Origin: Haliclystus octoradiatus
Lineage: Eukaryota > Cnidaria > Staurozoa > Stauromedusae > Haliclystidae
Assembly (NCBI GenBank): GCA_916610825.1
Contig: OU744446.1
Span: forward strand, 31,758,445 to 31,822,444
Direction of reading: 5' to 3'
Length of the DNA: 64,000 nt
A model generated the notes under the pieces. The model was not told where the DNA came from. It did not search any database and saw nothing but the letters and a program-made list of their open reading frames with translations. The position numbers and the translations under genes were made by a program. Below are positions 1-11,000 of the stretch, in pieces (within the stretch, counting starts at the first letter, position 1; every line of letters begins with the position of its first letter).

Positions 1-933
1 ACAAAATGGTAGATATCAGACTTTGGAAATCTCAGACCGGACGTTGGATCGTGTTTAAGTTGACAGCGACTCATACGAACATTCAAAACGCGGCGACGTC
101 ATTGTCGATGAAAACCCAGACCAAAATAAAATGGCATATATCAGACTTTAGTGGATTATTGGCAAGAACACAACATTTAGAATGAGGAGAACAGAACAAA
201 ATGAATAGTTTCAAAACGCTAAATTGCCTTTATTCGATCTGTAGTTCATTAAATCAATAAAGATAACAAATCTCAGACCGGACGCTGGGTCGGGTTAAAG
301 TTGCAAAAATGGCGACCAAACGAAAACATGAAATGCTATGAGTAGACCCAATCTTTGACTACTTTAAAATACTAGGCAACATCAATTTGAAATGATAAAC
401 AAGTACACACTTGGACGAACTGCTACAACTCATAATACCTGAGTTAAACGAATATATAGGTTCCTTTTTTCCATACGCATATTCACAGCGTTCCAAACAA
501 ATATTCAAAATCGCGGCGATCGTAGATGATTATGATAGGTTTGTTTTGTAAAAGTCCTTCGTATATAATCACAGCCAAGCTTTCATTTTCTTCAGTTCGT
601 CATCATTAATGTTGTTAATTTGCTATAAGTCCAAAAGAAAGTCTGATTCTGGCGTTATTTCCTTCCTAATTGGTCTTTTCATCTGAAGTCGAATGTTCGT
701 ATCAGACGTTGCGAATGTTCGTATGGACGTTGGGAATGAAGAAATTAGGCTGGTTTGTGTTTAATCCATTTTTATCGACCGAAATCCGAACTGCATTGCT
801 ATCAACCTGTTGCGTTAATCACCATAAATTTTACCCACAAATGATAATATAAAGTTTCTCTATCGATTTGAGTCAAATTTAAGAAACGATTCTCCTGTTT
901 ACACTACGAAAAGTAGACTTTAAAATCAATCCG

Positions 934-1004
934 GTCTGAGTCTGAGTCTGGGTTTTAGGCCTCTGGTCTGGGTCTGAGTCTGGGTCTGGGTCTGGGTTTT
1001 AGGC
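934..1004. repeat. Short (TCTGGG/TCTGAG)n tandem repeat
   Basis: Hexamer units TCTGAG and TCTGGG alternate, and the block contains two copies of the decamer GGTTTTAGGC (951-960 and 995-1004). It is a simple repeat with no coding signal. Confidence 0.8.
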
Positions 1005-1030
1005 ACTCCCCACTTGAAATGATCAATGAA

Positions 1031-1150
1031 CCTGTTTCCGAAAGAACAAAGATGGCGTCCAAAAATCACGTGACTGGCATCTGTCCAATTGGATACGATA
1101 GCGGCACATGAAAGCGTGTCCCAACTCTTGTAAATAGCTGGCTCTGCTTA
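1031..1150. repeat. Dispersed repeat shared with 43098-43310
   Basis: The reverse complement of 1031-1095 matches 43098-43155 (shared blocks GGACAGAT and CCAGTCAC), and 1113-1150 matches 43273-43310 (GCGTGTCCCAACTCTT). Both members lie in non-coding sequence. The family is unknown to me. Confidence 0.55.
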
Positions 1151-1325
1151 GAACTAATGCCAAGAACTTGGAAAATCTACAATCTGTGTAGTAAATATAT
1201 ACACTATACAGCCCCATAGAAAAAATCAACCGATCATAGGGAGACTTTGACTAGCAGACTGTTATTGGAAATATTCTACAATTATTCATCAATATATTCT
1301 GAATTAATCAGAGTCAAAAAATAAT

Positions 1326-1420
1326 TAAAATGTGCATCGGACTTAGTTCCAAGCTCTTTTCGTTAAAACTCAAATACCGAATGTAAAGAGCCTGGAACTA
1401 GTTCCTGTACACATTTTAAA
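1326..1420. repeat. Small foldback repeat
   Basis: An imperfect inverted repeat of about 35 bp. The left arm carries ACTTAGTTCCAAGCTCTTT and the right arm, read on the other strand, carries AACTAGTTCCAGGCTCTTT. It could be a short MITE; no clear target duplication was seen. Confidence 0.5.
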
Positions 1421-1781
1421 ATATTTTTAAAAGTCCTCCAATTAATGTGCAGCCAACATCAATATAATTTTGAATTTTGAAACAATAAAAATATCAAATT
1501 TGAAGTTGACTATATAAATATATTTTCTCGTCACATCCATACAAAACAAAAGTGAAATTGGTGTGATACTTGTTATCACAAGTTTACAATTATATGTAAA
1601 TATATTTAAATTAATAAAACTATATAACACAAGGACGATGTGCATGAATATACTGATTGTGTGAATTATATAAAAGTATAATTTAAATCAGAATATACAA
1701 ATTATTCAAAAAGGGAATTATCATAACAGTACGTATAATGTTTATAATTCACGCATATATAAATTAAACAGTTCTAAACAT

Positions 1782-3683
1782 TTAATCTACCTCTTCTACA
1801 GTTGGTCCTCTGTTGTTGGATGGATCTGATTGATTTTCAGATCCTTCATTTGATTGGCTGTGTAAGTTTGTCATGATCGGATTACAAATCTTTTCTAATT
1901 CATTACGATGATAATCAAATTCATCTTTGGCTGCTGATTGGTTACGATCTAACCAATCAAGTGTCTCTTTACATTTATCTAATACACTACTCTTATCTTT
2001 GTTATCAATTTTACCTTCAATGCTTGAATCTTTGAAAGTATTTTGTATCGTAAAGATATAATTTTCTAGCTGATTTTTAGCACCAACCCTTAATCTTTGT
2101 TGTTCGTCTTCTTCTTTGTAACATTCTGCTTCTTGTACCATTCGTTCAACATCGTCTTTAGATAATCGTCCTTTGTCATTTGTTATTGTAATTTTATTAC
2201 TTTTACCAGTACTCTTATCAACTGCTTGTACATTTAGTATTCCATTAGCATCGATATCAAATGTTACTTCAACCTGTGGTACTCCTCTAGGTGCAGGAGG
2301 TATACCACTTAGTTCAAACGTACCCATCAAGTTATTGTCCTTCGTCATTGCTCTTTCTCCTTCATAGACTTGAACCGAAACACCAGGTTGATTGTCAGCA
2401 TAGGTCGTAAACGTCTGCGTCTGTTTGCATGGAATTGTTGCGTTCCTCTTGATTAATGACGTCATTACCCCTCCGGCCGTTTCGATCCCAAGAGACAAAG
2501 GCGTGACATCGATGAGTAAAAGGTCTTTCACTTGATCACTAGTATCTCCAATTAAAATAGCTGCTTGTACTGCAGCACCATAAGCAACGGCTTCATCTGG
2601 ATTGATTGTTTTACATAATTCTTTGCCATTGAAGTAATCACTTAATAACTTTTGTACCTTTGGAATACGAGTTGATCCACCAACCAAAACGATATCATTG
2701 ATATCATTCTTTGATAATTTTGCATCTTTTAAAGCCTTCTCCACAGGTTGTAGAGTGGATCGGAATAAATCACCAGTTAGTTCTTCAAATCTTGCTCTCG
2801 TTATAGTCGTGTAATAATCAATGCCCTGGTGCAAAGAATCGATTTCAATAGATGCTTGACTAGATGATGATAATGTTCTCTTTGATCTTTCACAAGCTGT
2901 TCTAAGTCTTCGCAATGCACGTTTGTTAGATGAAATATCTTGATGATGTTTTCTTTGGAATTCTTTAACAAAATGATCAACTAAGCGATTGTCAAAATCT
3001 TCTCCACCAAGATGAGTATCACCAGCAGTAGATTTCACCTCAAATATTCCATTGTCAATTGATAGTACAGAAACATCAAATGTACCACCTCCCAAATCAA
3101 AGATCAAAATGTTCTTCTCTTTGCCGCTCTTATCTAAACCATAAGCAATAGCAGCAGCCGTTGGTTCATTAATGATCCTTAGTACATTTAAACCAGCAAT
3201 AATACCAGCATCTTTTGTAGCTTGTCTCTGTGAATCATTGAAATAAGCTGGCACTGTTATCACTGCATCCTTCACTGCTTCTCCTAAATATGCCTCAGCT
3301 GTTTCTTTCATTTTTATCAAAACCATTGACGATATCTCTTCTGGATTGAACGATTTATTCTCTCCTTTATATTCCACATTTATCTTTGGTTTTCCATTAA
3401 CGCTAGTAATTTTAAAAGGCCAATGTTTCATATCAGATTGCACAGATGTATCGTCAAACTTTCTTCCGATTAATCTCTTTGCATCGAATACCGAGTTATC
3501 TGGATTTAAAGCCACTTGACTTTTTGCTGAATCACCGATTAATCTCTCCGTGTCGGTGAATGCAACATAGCTCGGTGTCGTCCGATTTCCTTGGTCGTTG
3601 GCAATAATCTCCACTTTGCCATGTTGAAAAACTCCGACGCAAGAATATGTTGTTCCCAAATCAATTCCAATTGCTTTTCCCAT
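1782..3683 (-). CDS. hsp70: Cytosolic heat-shock protein 70, copy A
   Basis: An intronless 633-aa chaperone that binds exposed hydrophobic peptides and releases them through ATP hydrolysis. The ATPase domain starts at residue 5, with the phosphate-1 motif D8-L-G-T-T. The phosphate-2 signature [14 protein letters not shown] and the adenosine-binding [14 protein letters not shown] follow. A linker with [13 protein letters not shown] leads to the peptide-binding domain and lid. The C-terminus is EEVD, the tail recognised by TPR co-chaperones of cytosolic Hsp70. Full length for the family is about 640 aa, so the gene is complete. The ATG at 3683 gives the canonical N-terminus. It is divergent from copy B, with a shared promoter, and differs by one residue near the C-terminus (Ser in NLHSQS). 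Absence of introns and flanking heat-shock elements suggest the stress-inducible class. Confidence 0.98.
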   Translation of the reverse strand: MGKAIGIDLGTTYSCVGVFQHGKVEIIANDQGNRTTPSYVAFTDTERLIGDSAKSQVALNPDNSVFDAKRLIGRKFDDTSVQSDMKHWPFKITSVNGKPKINVEYKGENKSFNPEEISSMVLIKMKETAEAYLGEAVKDAVITVPAYFNDSQRQATKDAGIIAGLNVLRIINEPTAAAIAYGLDKSGKEKNILIFDLGGGTFDVSVLSIDNGIFEVKSTAGDTHLGGEDFDNRLVDHFVKEFQRKHHQDISSNKRALRRLRTACERSKRTLSSSSQASIEIDSLHQGIDYYTTITRARFEELTGDLFRSTLQPVEKALKDAKLSKNDINDIVLVGGSTRIPKVQKLLSDYFNGKELCKTINPDEAVAYGAAVQAAILIGDTSDQVKDLLLIDVTPLSLGIETAGGVMTSLIKRNATIPCKQTQTFTTYADNQPGVSVQVYEGERAMTKDNNLMGTFELSGIPPAPRGVPQVEVTFDIDANGILNVQAVDKSTGKSNKITITNDKGRLSKDDVERMVQEAECYKEEDEQQRLRVGAKNQLENYIFTIQNTFKDSSIEGKIDNKDKSSVLDKCKETLDWLDRNQSAAKDEFDYHRNELEKICNPIMTNLHSQSNEGSENQSDPSNNRGPTVEEVD

Positions 3684-4172
3684 TGTTGATTTAGTTTTCG
3701 TAAATTAATTTATGTTCTCCGTTCAGTAGTTTGCTTGATGCTTACTTACTGTTTTCAGATTTTGAATGATGACCCTCTTAGTTGAACGAACGCTATTTAT
3801 TCAGTTTTCTGCGACTTTGCTAGAAGAGACCCGCACAATCGCTATTGTTTTGTTGGTCACGCATTTACGTCACGAAATGTACGAGATTATTCTGGAACCT
3901 GGGATTGCGTCGACGTCATAATGCAAAGTGTTGATCAAATTTGATAACGGCGGCATGTTCCAGAATAATCTCGAACATTTCGTGACGTAAATGCGTGACC
4001 AACAAAACAATAGCGATTGTGCGGGTCTCTTCTAGCAAATTCGCAGAAAACTGAATAAATAGCGTTCGTTCAACCACAGAGGGCCATCATTCAAAATCTG
4101 AAAACAGTAAGTAAGCATCACGCAACTACTGAACGGAGAACATTAAATTAATTTACGAAAACTAAATCAACA
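3684..4172. promoter_or_regulatory. Bidirectional heat-shock promoter
   Basis: This region lies between the two divergent HSP70 start codons and is itself an inverted repeat. Heat-shock elements in 5-bp phase occur at 3958-3980 (units TTC 3958, GAA 3963, ATC 3968, GAA 3973, TTT 3978) and, mirrored and slightly decayed, at 3875-3897. A TATA-like ATAAATAG lies at about 4055-4062 for copy B, with a mirror copy near 3793-3800 for copy A. HSF binding to alternating GAA/TTC units is established knowledge. Use in this animal is inferred. Confidence 0.8.
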
Positions 4173-6074
4173 ATGGGAAAAGCAATTGGAATTGATTTGG
4201 GAACAACATATTCTTGCGTCGGAGTTTTTCAACATGGCAAAGTGGAGATTATTGCCAACGACCAAGGAAATCGGACGACACCGAGCTATGTTGCATTCAC
4301 CGACACGGAGAGATTAATCGGTGATTCAGCAAAAAGTCAAGTGGCTTTAAATCCAGATAACTCGGTATTCGATGCAAAGAGATTAATCGGAAGAAAGTTT
4401 GACGATACATCTGTGCAATCTGATATGAAACATTGGCCTTTCAAAATTACTAGCGTTAATGGAAAACCAAAGATAAATGTGGAATATAAAGGAGAGAATA
4501 AATCGTTCAATCCAGAAGAGATATCGTCAATGGTTTTGATAAAAATGAAAGAAACAGCTGAGGCATATTTAGGAGAAGCAGTGAAGGATGCAGTGATAAC
4601 AGTGCCAGCTTATTTCAATGATTCACAGAGACAAGCTACAAAAGATGCTGGTATTATTGCTGGTTTAAATGTACTAAGGATCATTAATGAACCAACGGCT
4701 GCTGCTATTGCTTATGGTTTAGATAAGAGCGGCAAAGAGAAGAACATTTTGATCTTTGATTTGGGAGGTGGTACATTTGATGTTTCTGTACTATCAATTG
4801 ACAATGGAATATTTGAGGTGAAATCTACTGCTGGTGATACTCATCTTGGTGGAGAAGATTTTGACAATCGCTTAGTTGATCATTTTGTTAAAGAATTCCA
4901 AAGAAAACATCATCAAGATATTTCATCTAATAAACGTGCATTGCGAAGACTTAGAACAGCTTGTGAAAGATCAAAGAGAACATTATCATCATCTAGTCAA
5001 GCATCTATTGAAATCGATTCTTTGCACCAGGGCATTGATTATTACACGACTATAACGAGAGCAAGATTTGAAGAACTAACTGGTGATTTATTCCGATCCA
5101 CTCTACAACCTGTGGAGAAGGCTTTAAAAGATGCAAAATTATCAAAGAATGATATCAATGATATCGTTTTGGTTGGTGGATCAACTCGTATTCCAAAGGT
5201 ACAAAAGTTATTAAGTGATTACTTCAATGGCAAAGAATTATGTAAAACAATCAATCCAGATGAAGCCGTTGCTTATGGTGCTGCAGTACAAGCAGCTATT
5301 TTAATTGGAGATACTAGTGATCAAGTGAAAGACCTTTTACTCATCGATGTCACACCTTTGTCTCTTGGGATCGAAACGGCCGGAGGGGTAATGACGTCAT
5401 TAATCAAGAGGAACGCAACAATTCCATGCAAACAAACGCAGACGTTTACGACCTATGCTGACAATCAACCTGGTGTTTCGGTTCAAGTCTATGAAGGAGA
5501 AAGAGCAATGACGAAGGACAATAACTTGATGGGTACGTTTGAACTAAGTGGTATACCTCCCGCACCTAGAGGAGTACCACAGGTTGAAGTAACATTTGAT
5601 ATCGATGCTAATGGAATACTAAATGTACAAGCAGTTGATAAGAGTACTGGTAAAAGTAATAAAATTACAATAACAAATGACAAAGGACGATTATCTAAAG
5701 ACGATGTTGAACGAATGGTACAAGAAGCAGAATGTTACAAAGAAGAAGACGAACAACAAAGATTAAGGGTTGGTGCTAAAAATCAGCTAGAAAATTATAT
5801 TTTTACGATACAAAATACTTTCAAAGATTCAAGCATTGAAGGTAAAATTGATAATAAAGATAAGAGTAGTGTATTAGATAAATGTAAAGAGACACTTGAT
5901 TGGTTAGATCGTAACCAATCAGCAGCCAAAGATGAATTTGATTATCATCGTAATGAATTAGAAAAGATTTGTAATCCGATCATGACAAACTTACACAGAC
6001 AATCAAATGAAGGATCCGAAAATCAATCAGATCCATCCAACAACAGAGGACCAACTGTAGAAGAGGTAGATTAA
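4173..6074 (+). CDS. hsp70: Cytosolic heat-shock protein 70, copy B
   Basis: An intronless 633-aa Hsp70, the divergent twin of the gene at 1782-3683. It has the same ATPase signatures (D8-L-G-T-T, the [10 protein letters not shown] block, the VGGSTRIPK block), a lysine/arginine-rich segment near residues 244-270, and a terminal EEVD. The only protein difference seen from copy A is Arg for Ser in NLHRQS. I also noticed silent changes, for example GGATCC versus GGATCT near 6012 and CCCGCA versus CCTGCA near 5560. The start codon follows an A-rich leader. The shared promoter lies upstream (3684-4172). A functional inducible gene is the simplest reading. A recent palindromic duplication or an assembly artefact should also be kept in mind. 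Confidence 0.98.
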   Translation: MGKAIGIDLGTTYSCVGVFQHGKVEIIANDQGNRTTPSYVAFTDTERLIGDSAKSQVALNPDNSVFDAKRLIGRKFDDTSVQSDMKHWPFKITSVNGKPKINVEYKGENKSFNPEEISSMVLIKMKETAEAYLGEAVKDAVITVPAYFNDSQRQATKDAGIIAGLNVLRIINEPTAAAIAYGLDKSGKEKNILIFDLGGGTFDVSVLSIDNGIFEVKSTAGDTHLGGEDFDNRLVDHFVKEFQRKHHQDISSNKRALRRLRTACERSKRTLSSSSQASIEIDSLHQGIDYYTTITRARFEELTGDLFRSTLQPVEKALKDAKLSKNDINDIVLVGGSTRIPKVQKLLSDYFNGKELCKTINPDEAVAYGAAVQAAILIGDTSDQVKDLLLIDVTPLSLGIETAGGVMTSLIKRNATIPCKQTQTFTTYADNQPGVSVQVYEGERAMTKDNNLMGTFELSGIPPAPRGVPQVEVTFDIDANGILNVQAVDKSTGKSNKITITNDKGRLSKDDVERMVQEAECYKEEDEQQRLRVGAKNQLENYIFTIQNTFKDSSIEGKIDNKDKSSVLDKCKETLDWLDRNQSAAKDEFDYHRNELEKICNPIMTNLHRQSNEGSENQSDPSNNRGPTVEEVD

Positions 6075-6623
6075 ATGTTTAGAACTGTTTAATTTATATA
6101 TGCGTGAATTATAAACATTATACGTACTGTTATGATAATTCCCTTTTTGAATAATTTGTATATTCTGATTTAAATTATACTTTTATATAATTCACACAAT
6201 CAGTATATTCATGCACAATGCACATCGTCCTTGTGTTATATAGTTTTATTAATTTAAATATATTTACATATAATTGTAAACTTGTGATAACAAGTATCAC
6301 ACCAATTTCACTTTTGTTTTGTATGGATGTGACGAGAAAATATATTTATATAGTCAACTTCAAATTGATATTTTTATTGTTTAAAAATTCAAAATTATAT
6401 TGATGTTGGCTTCACTCGGGGAAAATGTTATTATTTGATCATAAGTTATAATCCGAACAACACAGAGTGGCTATAGTGCATGCTATTTACTTCTTGTCGA
6501 TACATGATCGCATGGGGGGAGGTTATTATTTGCGCCCGAGTTCACATCCGATTACACAGGCTATACGAGCCTATATCTCCAGTATCATGATATCATTTGA
6601 CTTTGAAATCACTTCAGGTTCAT

Positions 6624-6707
6624 ATTGATTGATTGATTGATTTGTTTTGTCAAAAATAAAAATGAGAATTTTGACAGGCAAATAAAGGGAGTCTGAAACA
6701 ACTCCAT
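6624..6707 (-). mobile_element. LINE 3'-end fragment, copy A
   Basis: The plus strand begins with (GATT)n, then TTTTGTCAAAAATAAAAATG and GACAGGCAAATAAAGGGAGT. Near-identical text starts copies at 6860 and 9056. Read on the minus strand it is a LINE-like 3' end terminating in an (AATC)n tail. This copy is only about 85 bp and carries no coding part. Confidence 0.55.
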
Positions 6708-6859
6708 TTGAAGACATCAAATGCAACTTTCGGGATGCAAATTCAGGGCTAACTTGAATAATATAGTCATCGATATAATCCGACAAATTGTCATTTTGGC
6801 TTGGCCCTACACAAATCATGTAGATGGTCGTCAAGAAAGATAACAGGTGTGATTTATTT

Positions 6860-7300
6860 TTTTGATTGATTTATTTTTGTCAAAAATGAAAATGAGAATT
6901 TTGACAGGCAAATAAAGGGAGTCTGATACTGCTCCATTCTCCACTTACATACAGCCTTGAAAAAGCATTAAAAGTTATACAAAGTTTACTAAACATTTAC
7001 ATGATTAATGATTATACTATTTATATATTTTGCAAAAACGTGATAAATCAATATTATCTCTATTGTTTTTAAAAATTGCTATGATTTTGGAGCTAACAGT
7101 ATCTTCAGACGAGGCATTCCACAATGGTATAATACACGGTGACAGATATTATGGTATGAGTTGATGGTTTTAATTGCAAAATACGCGTACCTTAGATCTC
7201 CAATGAAAATCTTGGATAGACTGAATGAATTGTGCCTAAATTCAATACCAAAGTAATTTTTCAGTTCTTGAAAAGTGCATAGTGGATCGATTATTATGGT
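6860..7300 (-). mobile_element. Degenerate LINE 3' end, copy B
   Basis: On the minus strand a broken frame upstream of the tail reads LWNASSEDTVSSK. That matches the conserved LWN-x-LP-x-E/D segment at the C-terminus of non-LTR reverse transcriptases, followed by a FKNNRDNIDL stretch and a stop. Frameshifts separate it from more RT-like text (FSLSKIFIGDLRYAYFAIK). The tail is shared with 6624 and 9056. It is a 5'-truncated, dead CR1/L2/jockey-like copy; the clade is not determined. Confidence 0.6.
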
Positions 7301-8072
7301 CTATATCTATATACGGCTCAATTCAAATATAGATGATATGATCAGCTCAGCCTTGCCCTGTCAATATTTTTCTATCGACTAAATGCATGAACAGTAATGC
7401 ATGAACAGGGCAAACCACAAGACTAGATTTTTGCAAAATCATCATTTATTTTTGACAACAGAAACAATCATACCAATCATACATGGTAATGTTTTACTTC
7501 GCGTTGGAACTTTATGTCGGAGGTGATAAGGCCGAATATTTCCCTATTACCCGCAGGCTCAAATCACACTCTCGTTACAGGCAAAGTTTGTTGCAGGTTT
7601 TCTGTCAAAAATATATTTACAGGAAATCTGATGTATCATTGCAAAACTCCATAATTGTAACAATGAAAATCATCCACGTGACCAATAATCTTATTTAAAG
7701 CCTTGGCGCCATTGTTTAAAAGTCATACAGCCCCATGAAGTTATACATTCTTTTTTGGTTATGCAAGGACCCGAAACCACAAACCGAGAAGCAAATTTGA
7801 AGAACGTCACGTGTCCTGCGCTGTTACCCCGGTATGTTATAGCTAGCTTATATTACGTAAGAAAGTTTGCTGTTTGTCTTATCAATGCGCGAGTTTGTGC
7901 TGGGATGATATATATATATATGCCTCAGCTAGGGATTTAAGTTTAGGATTTAAGTTTGGCATATTTCCAGCAAAATACAAGATATCTTTGTAGCCGTATA
8001 TATTTTGTTTCTCAATGACTTAGAATAAGATTAGCAAAGAAATCAACTGCTGCAAAACCAAATTCCAAGAAA

Positions 8073-11000
8073 ATGGAGAACTCGTACAACGAGAAGCAGT
8101 CATTGACAAATCAAGGTTATGAAAATGATCATGCTACTATCACAATGGAGCAAAAAGGCAATCGACATGGTGTTCGAAAAGATATATCATTCCATAATCT
8201 GTGTTACACTGTTCCAGTAAAATTCAAAGGCAAGAAAATTCAAAAAGAAATTTTGAAAAACATCAGGTAACTTAATTGATTATTTGGAAAATTGCACTGA
8301 GCATAATGTAGTAAATACAGACTAAGCTAAGAATATTAATAATTTTATCAAGTCTGTGTCTGTTTCCTGTAAAAAGCGTTGTCTATAATTTTAAATTTTA
8401 CACTTTATCAATACACTGAACGATGTATCTACGTAAATGGGTGTGTCGAAAACGTGTGCGCGAATCTGTACATTCATAGTCACTAGAATATATATTCTAG
8501 TTCCTATGGTACAGTAGATATCCCAGACTGATTTCCGTAAATACGAAAACGGCTCGAAACAGTTGTAAATTTTTTGATTTAAATTATGCTGCTGGAATTA
8601 AAATTTATCCTTAAAGACTTGATTTGTCTTTCATTCTGTGTTGTTATTTTGCATATGTTACACGACCAATAACTCATTTACCATGCTTTTCAATAAATAA
8701 AAACATCTTGAGCTAAATGTCGTTTTGTAAATCGTAGCCATTATTGAGATATTTATTGGATTGTTATCAAAAAGTTATAAATTATGTATTTTATCACAGA
8801 TCAAACTTTTTGAAGCTTGCAGTTTTTCCCGGTTTTCGGAGCCATGTTTTACCCTAGGATTTTATGCACGCTCTTTTGACCAATCAGATCGCAGAAAACC
8901 TTCGTGATATTTTAGAAACACATACATGAAAGACTCATATCGAATCTAGGAGTTAATTTATGAGGGTTAAAATTAAGTATGCCATTGACCACGCCTAAGT
9001 TTTTCATCAATCTTAATAAAGAACAGACTGCAAATGTCATATGCAAAGCAATATTTGATTTGATTTGATTTATTTTGTCAAGATAAAAATGAAAATGTTG
9101 ACATTCAAATAAAGGGAGTCTGAAACAACTTCATTATCCATTTGAAGTTATAAAATTTTTAATTAACCGTTACATGATTATATAATGATTAATGATTCAG
9201 TACTATTTATATATTATGAAAAAGCGTGATGAATTAATATTATCTACTAACAATATCTTTTGACAAGGCATTCCATCATAGTATTACACAGTGATAGAAT
9301 AGAATCAATAGATGCTTGGTAGTCCCAAGGTGCGGTATTTTTAATGCTTTAAATTGAAGATGATCCCCGCGTGAATTGAACTTTGATAGGTCATATTTAA
9401 TTGACAATGCAACAGTGAAAAAGTTCCAATTTAATTCCATAAGCACGTAGTTTAGATAGTAGCTTCGGGTGTGACACAGTGTCAAAATCTTTACTCAAGA
9501 CAATGTATAGGCTATTGACCTTTCATCAGATGCCATAATCAATTCCTTTAGAGTTTTCCAAATATAGGCATACAGTATCTTTGTTATAATGAATAAATTG
9601 GCTATAACGGCACATCAACTATAGAATGCTTTTGAAACATTTCTAGGGGTGCCATTATAAACATTTTCTACTGTTTTGAATCTTGCATTCAAAACAGAAT
9701 CAAGCAAAATCCTTGCTTATGCGTACAAAATATTTTAATTATGACATTTTATTTTTTTTTTAATTTTGTGTTACAGCGGAATCCTTAAGCCTGGGTTGAA
9801 TGCTATTCTTGGCCCAACAGGAAGCGGAAAAACAAGGTAGGGTAAATGCTGCTGTGAAAAAATGAATTTGTATTATGGACCCCAAAGTTCATGGATTTTA
9901 TTAACCAATCTTAAAGTGGACTTTTTAATGAACTGTTCATGGATGTTCATTAACTGTTTCTACCTGGGGAAATTCTTCCCTGTGAAACCTTGATTTACCG
10001 GTTACCCCTGCGAAAACAGTACACAAAAAATAAATGAGAAATTCAATGGAAATTGGGCCATTTAACTTGCATGAACTAGTTCATAAACTGTTCATGAAAT
10101 CTTCATGGACTGTTCATGAACAGCTCAGGAGGTTCATCAACAGTTAATGAATTCATAAACAATTGATGAACTCAACACATTTTCTCACAGCGAGGGGGAT
10201 TTTGACCCCATGTTCCTGGTCCTGATTCCTTACAGTCCTGATCATTATAGTTTGCCCCAGGAAAGTCACAAAGCACATATATGCTTCAAATATTAATATA
10301 CTGACTTATCATCTCGGGAAAAAAGCTAGCTACTAGCCTTGCCTGTTTGTGGGAATATGAGAAACAAAAAATACAGCTAATTCCAAGATGTGTTCCTGGC
10401 TAGGTTTTTATGAACTAGGCACGAAGTGGTTTTTAAATTTATCAAAATTTTCATGAACTTGCCATGAACGTTGATGGAAGGCTCATAAAGTTTATAAACT
10501 GTTTACAACAGTTTTTGGCAGCCGTAGCTCTGCTATCATGGAGTAATGAGTGAAGTATGACAACCAGAGATTATGAAACTGGTAATCTGACTTATGTTTC
10601 AGTCTTTTAGATATTCTTGCTGGCCGTAAAGATAAGCGTTTCTTGACTGGTGATGTTATTGTTGATGGTGAAAGACAACCGGATGATTTCCGTTTGATGT
10701 CTGGCTATGTTGTACAGGTAAATTGATAGTTGGTAAGCAACAACTTTGGTACACATATTTTTAAATTAATTGATGTAGCAGTACTACTATGAAATACCTT
10801 CACCTGTCTAAAAGACAACATTTATAAAAGATCATATGTCTATGTTGGTTGCCATATATTTTCAATGCTGAATGAAAAGGATGTGAAATAGAAATAAGCA
10901 TGGTCATTGGTCAACTGAATGAACCTGTAACATCTTTTTGTTGGTTAATGAACAGTCAAGAAAAAATCATGAACACTTTATCAATCAGTTCATGAACTGG

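Larger units (their letters stand above)
1..1450. other. Gene-free left flank with short repeats
   Basis: I see no convincing coding region here; the small open frames resemble no family I know and lack coding character. A direct repeat with the core TCTCAGACCGGACG lies at about 28-62 and 268-304. The simple repeat at 934-998, a dispersed repeat at 1031-1150 and a small foldback at 1326-1420 are listed separately. Confidence 0.6.
1451..6411. repeat. 2.45-kb inverted repeat containing the HSP70 pair
   Basis: The arms at about 1451-3897 and 3958-6411 are reverse complements, separated by a unique spacer of about 60 bp. Homology covers both coding regions, the 5' UTR/promoter and about 340 bp of 3' flank, and ends at a shared AGCCAACATC block. 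Coding regions are almost identical. The promoter and 3' flank carry more differences, including a 7-bp indel near 6211. That pattern fits recent duplication or continuing gene conversion. Confidence 0.9.
6412..8072. other. Intergenic region upstream of the first ABCG gene
   Basis: No protein-coding gene was found. It contains two degenerate LINE 3' fragments (listed separately). Nearer the ABCG start there is a run TATATATATATATG at about 7909-7922 that could serve as a TATA-like element. No firm promoter can be called. Confidence 0.5.

Noticed and set aside
670-852. 60-aa open frame in the left flank
   Set aside because: No family resemblance, no conserved neighbour, and sequence composition like the surrounding non-coding DNA.
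2173-2367. Antisense open frame inside HSP70 copy A (and its twin at 5489-5683)
   Set aside because: A shadow of the conserved HSP70 coding strand; there is no independent support.
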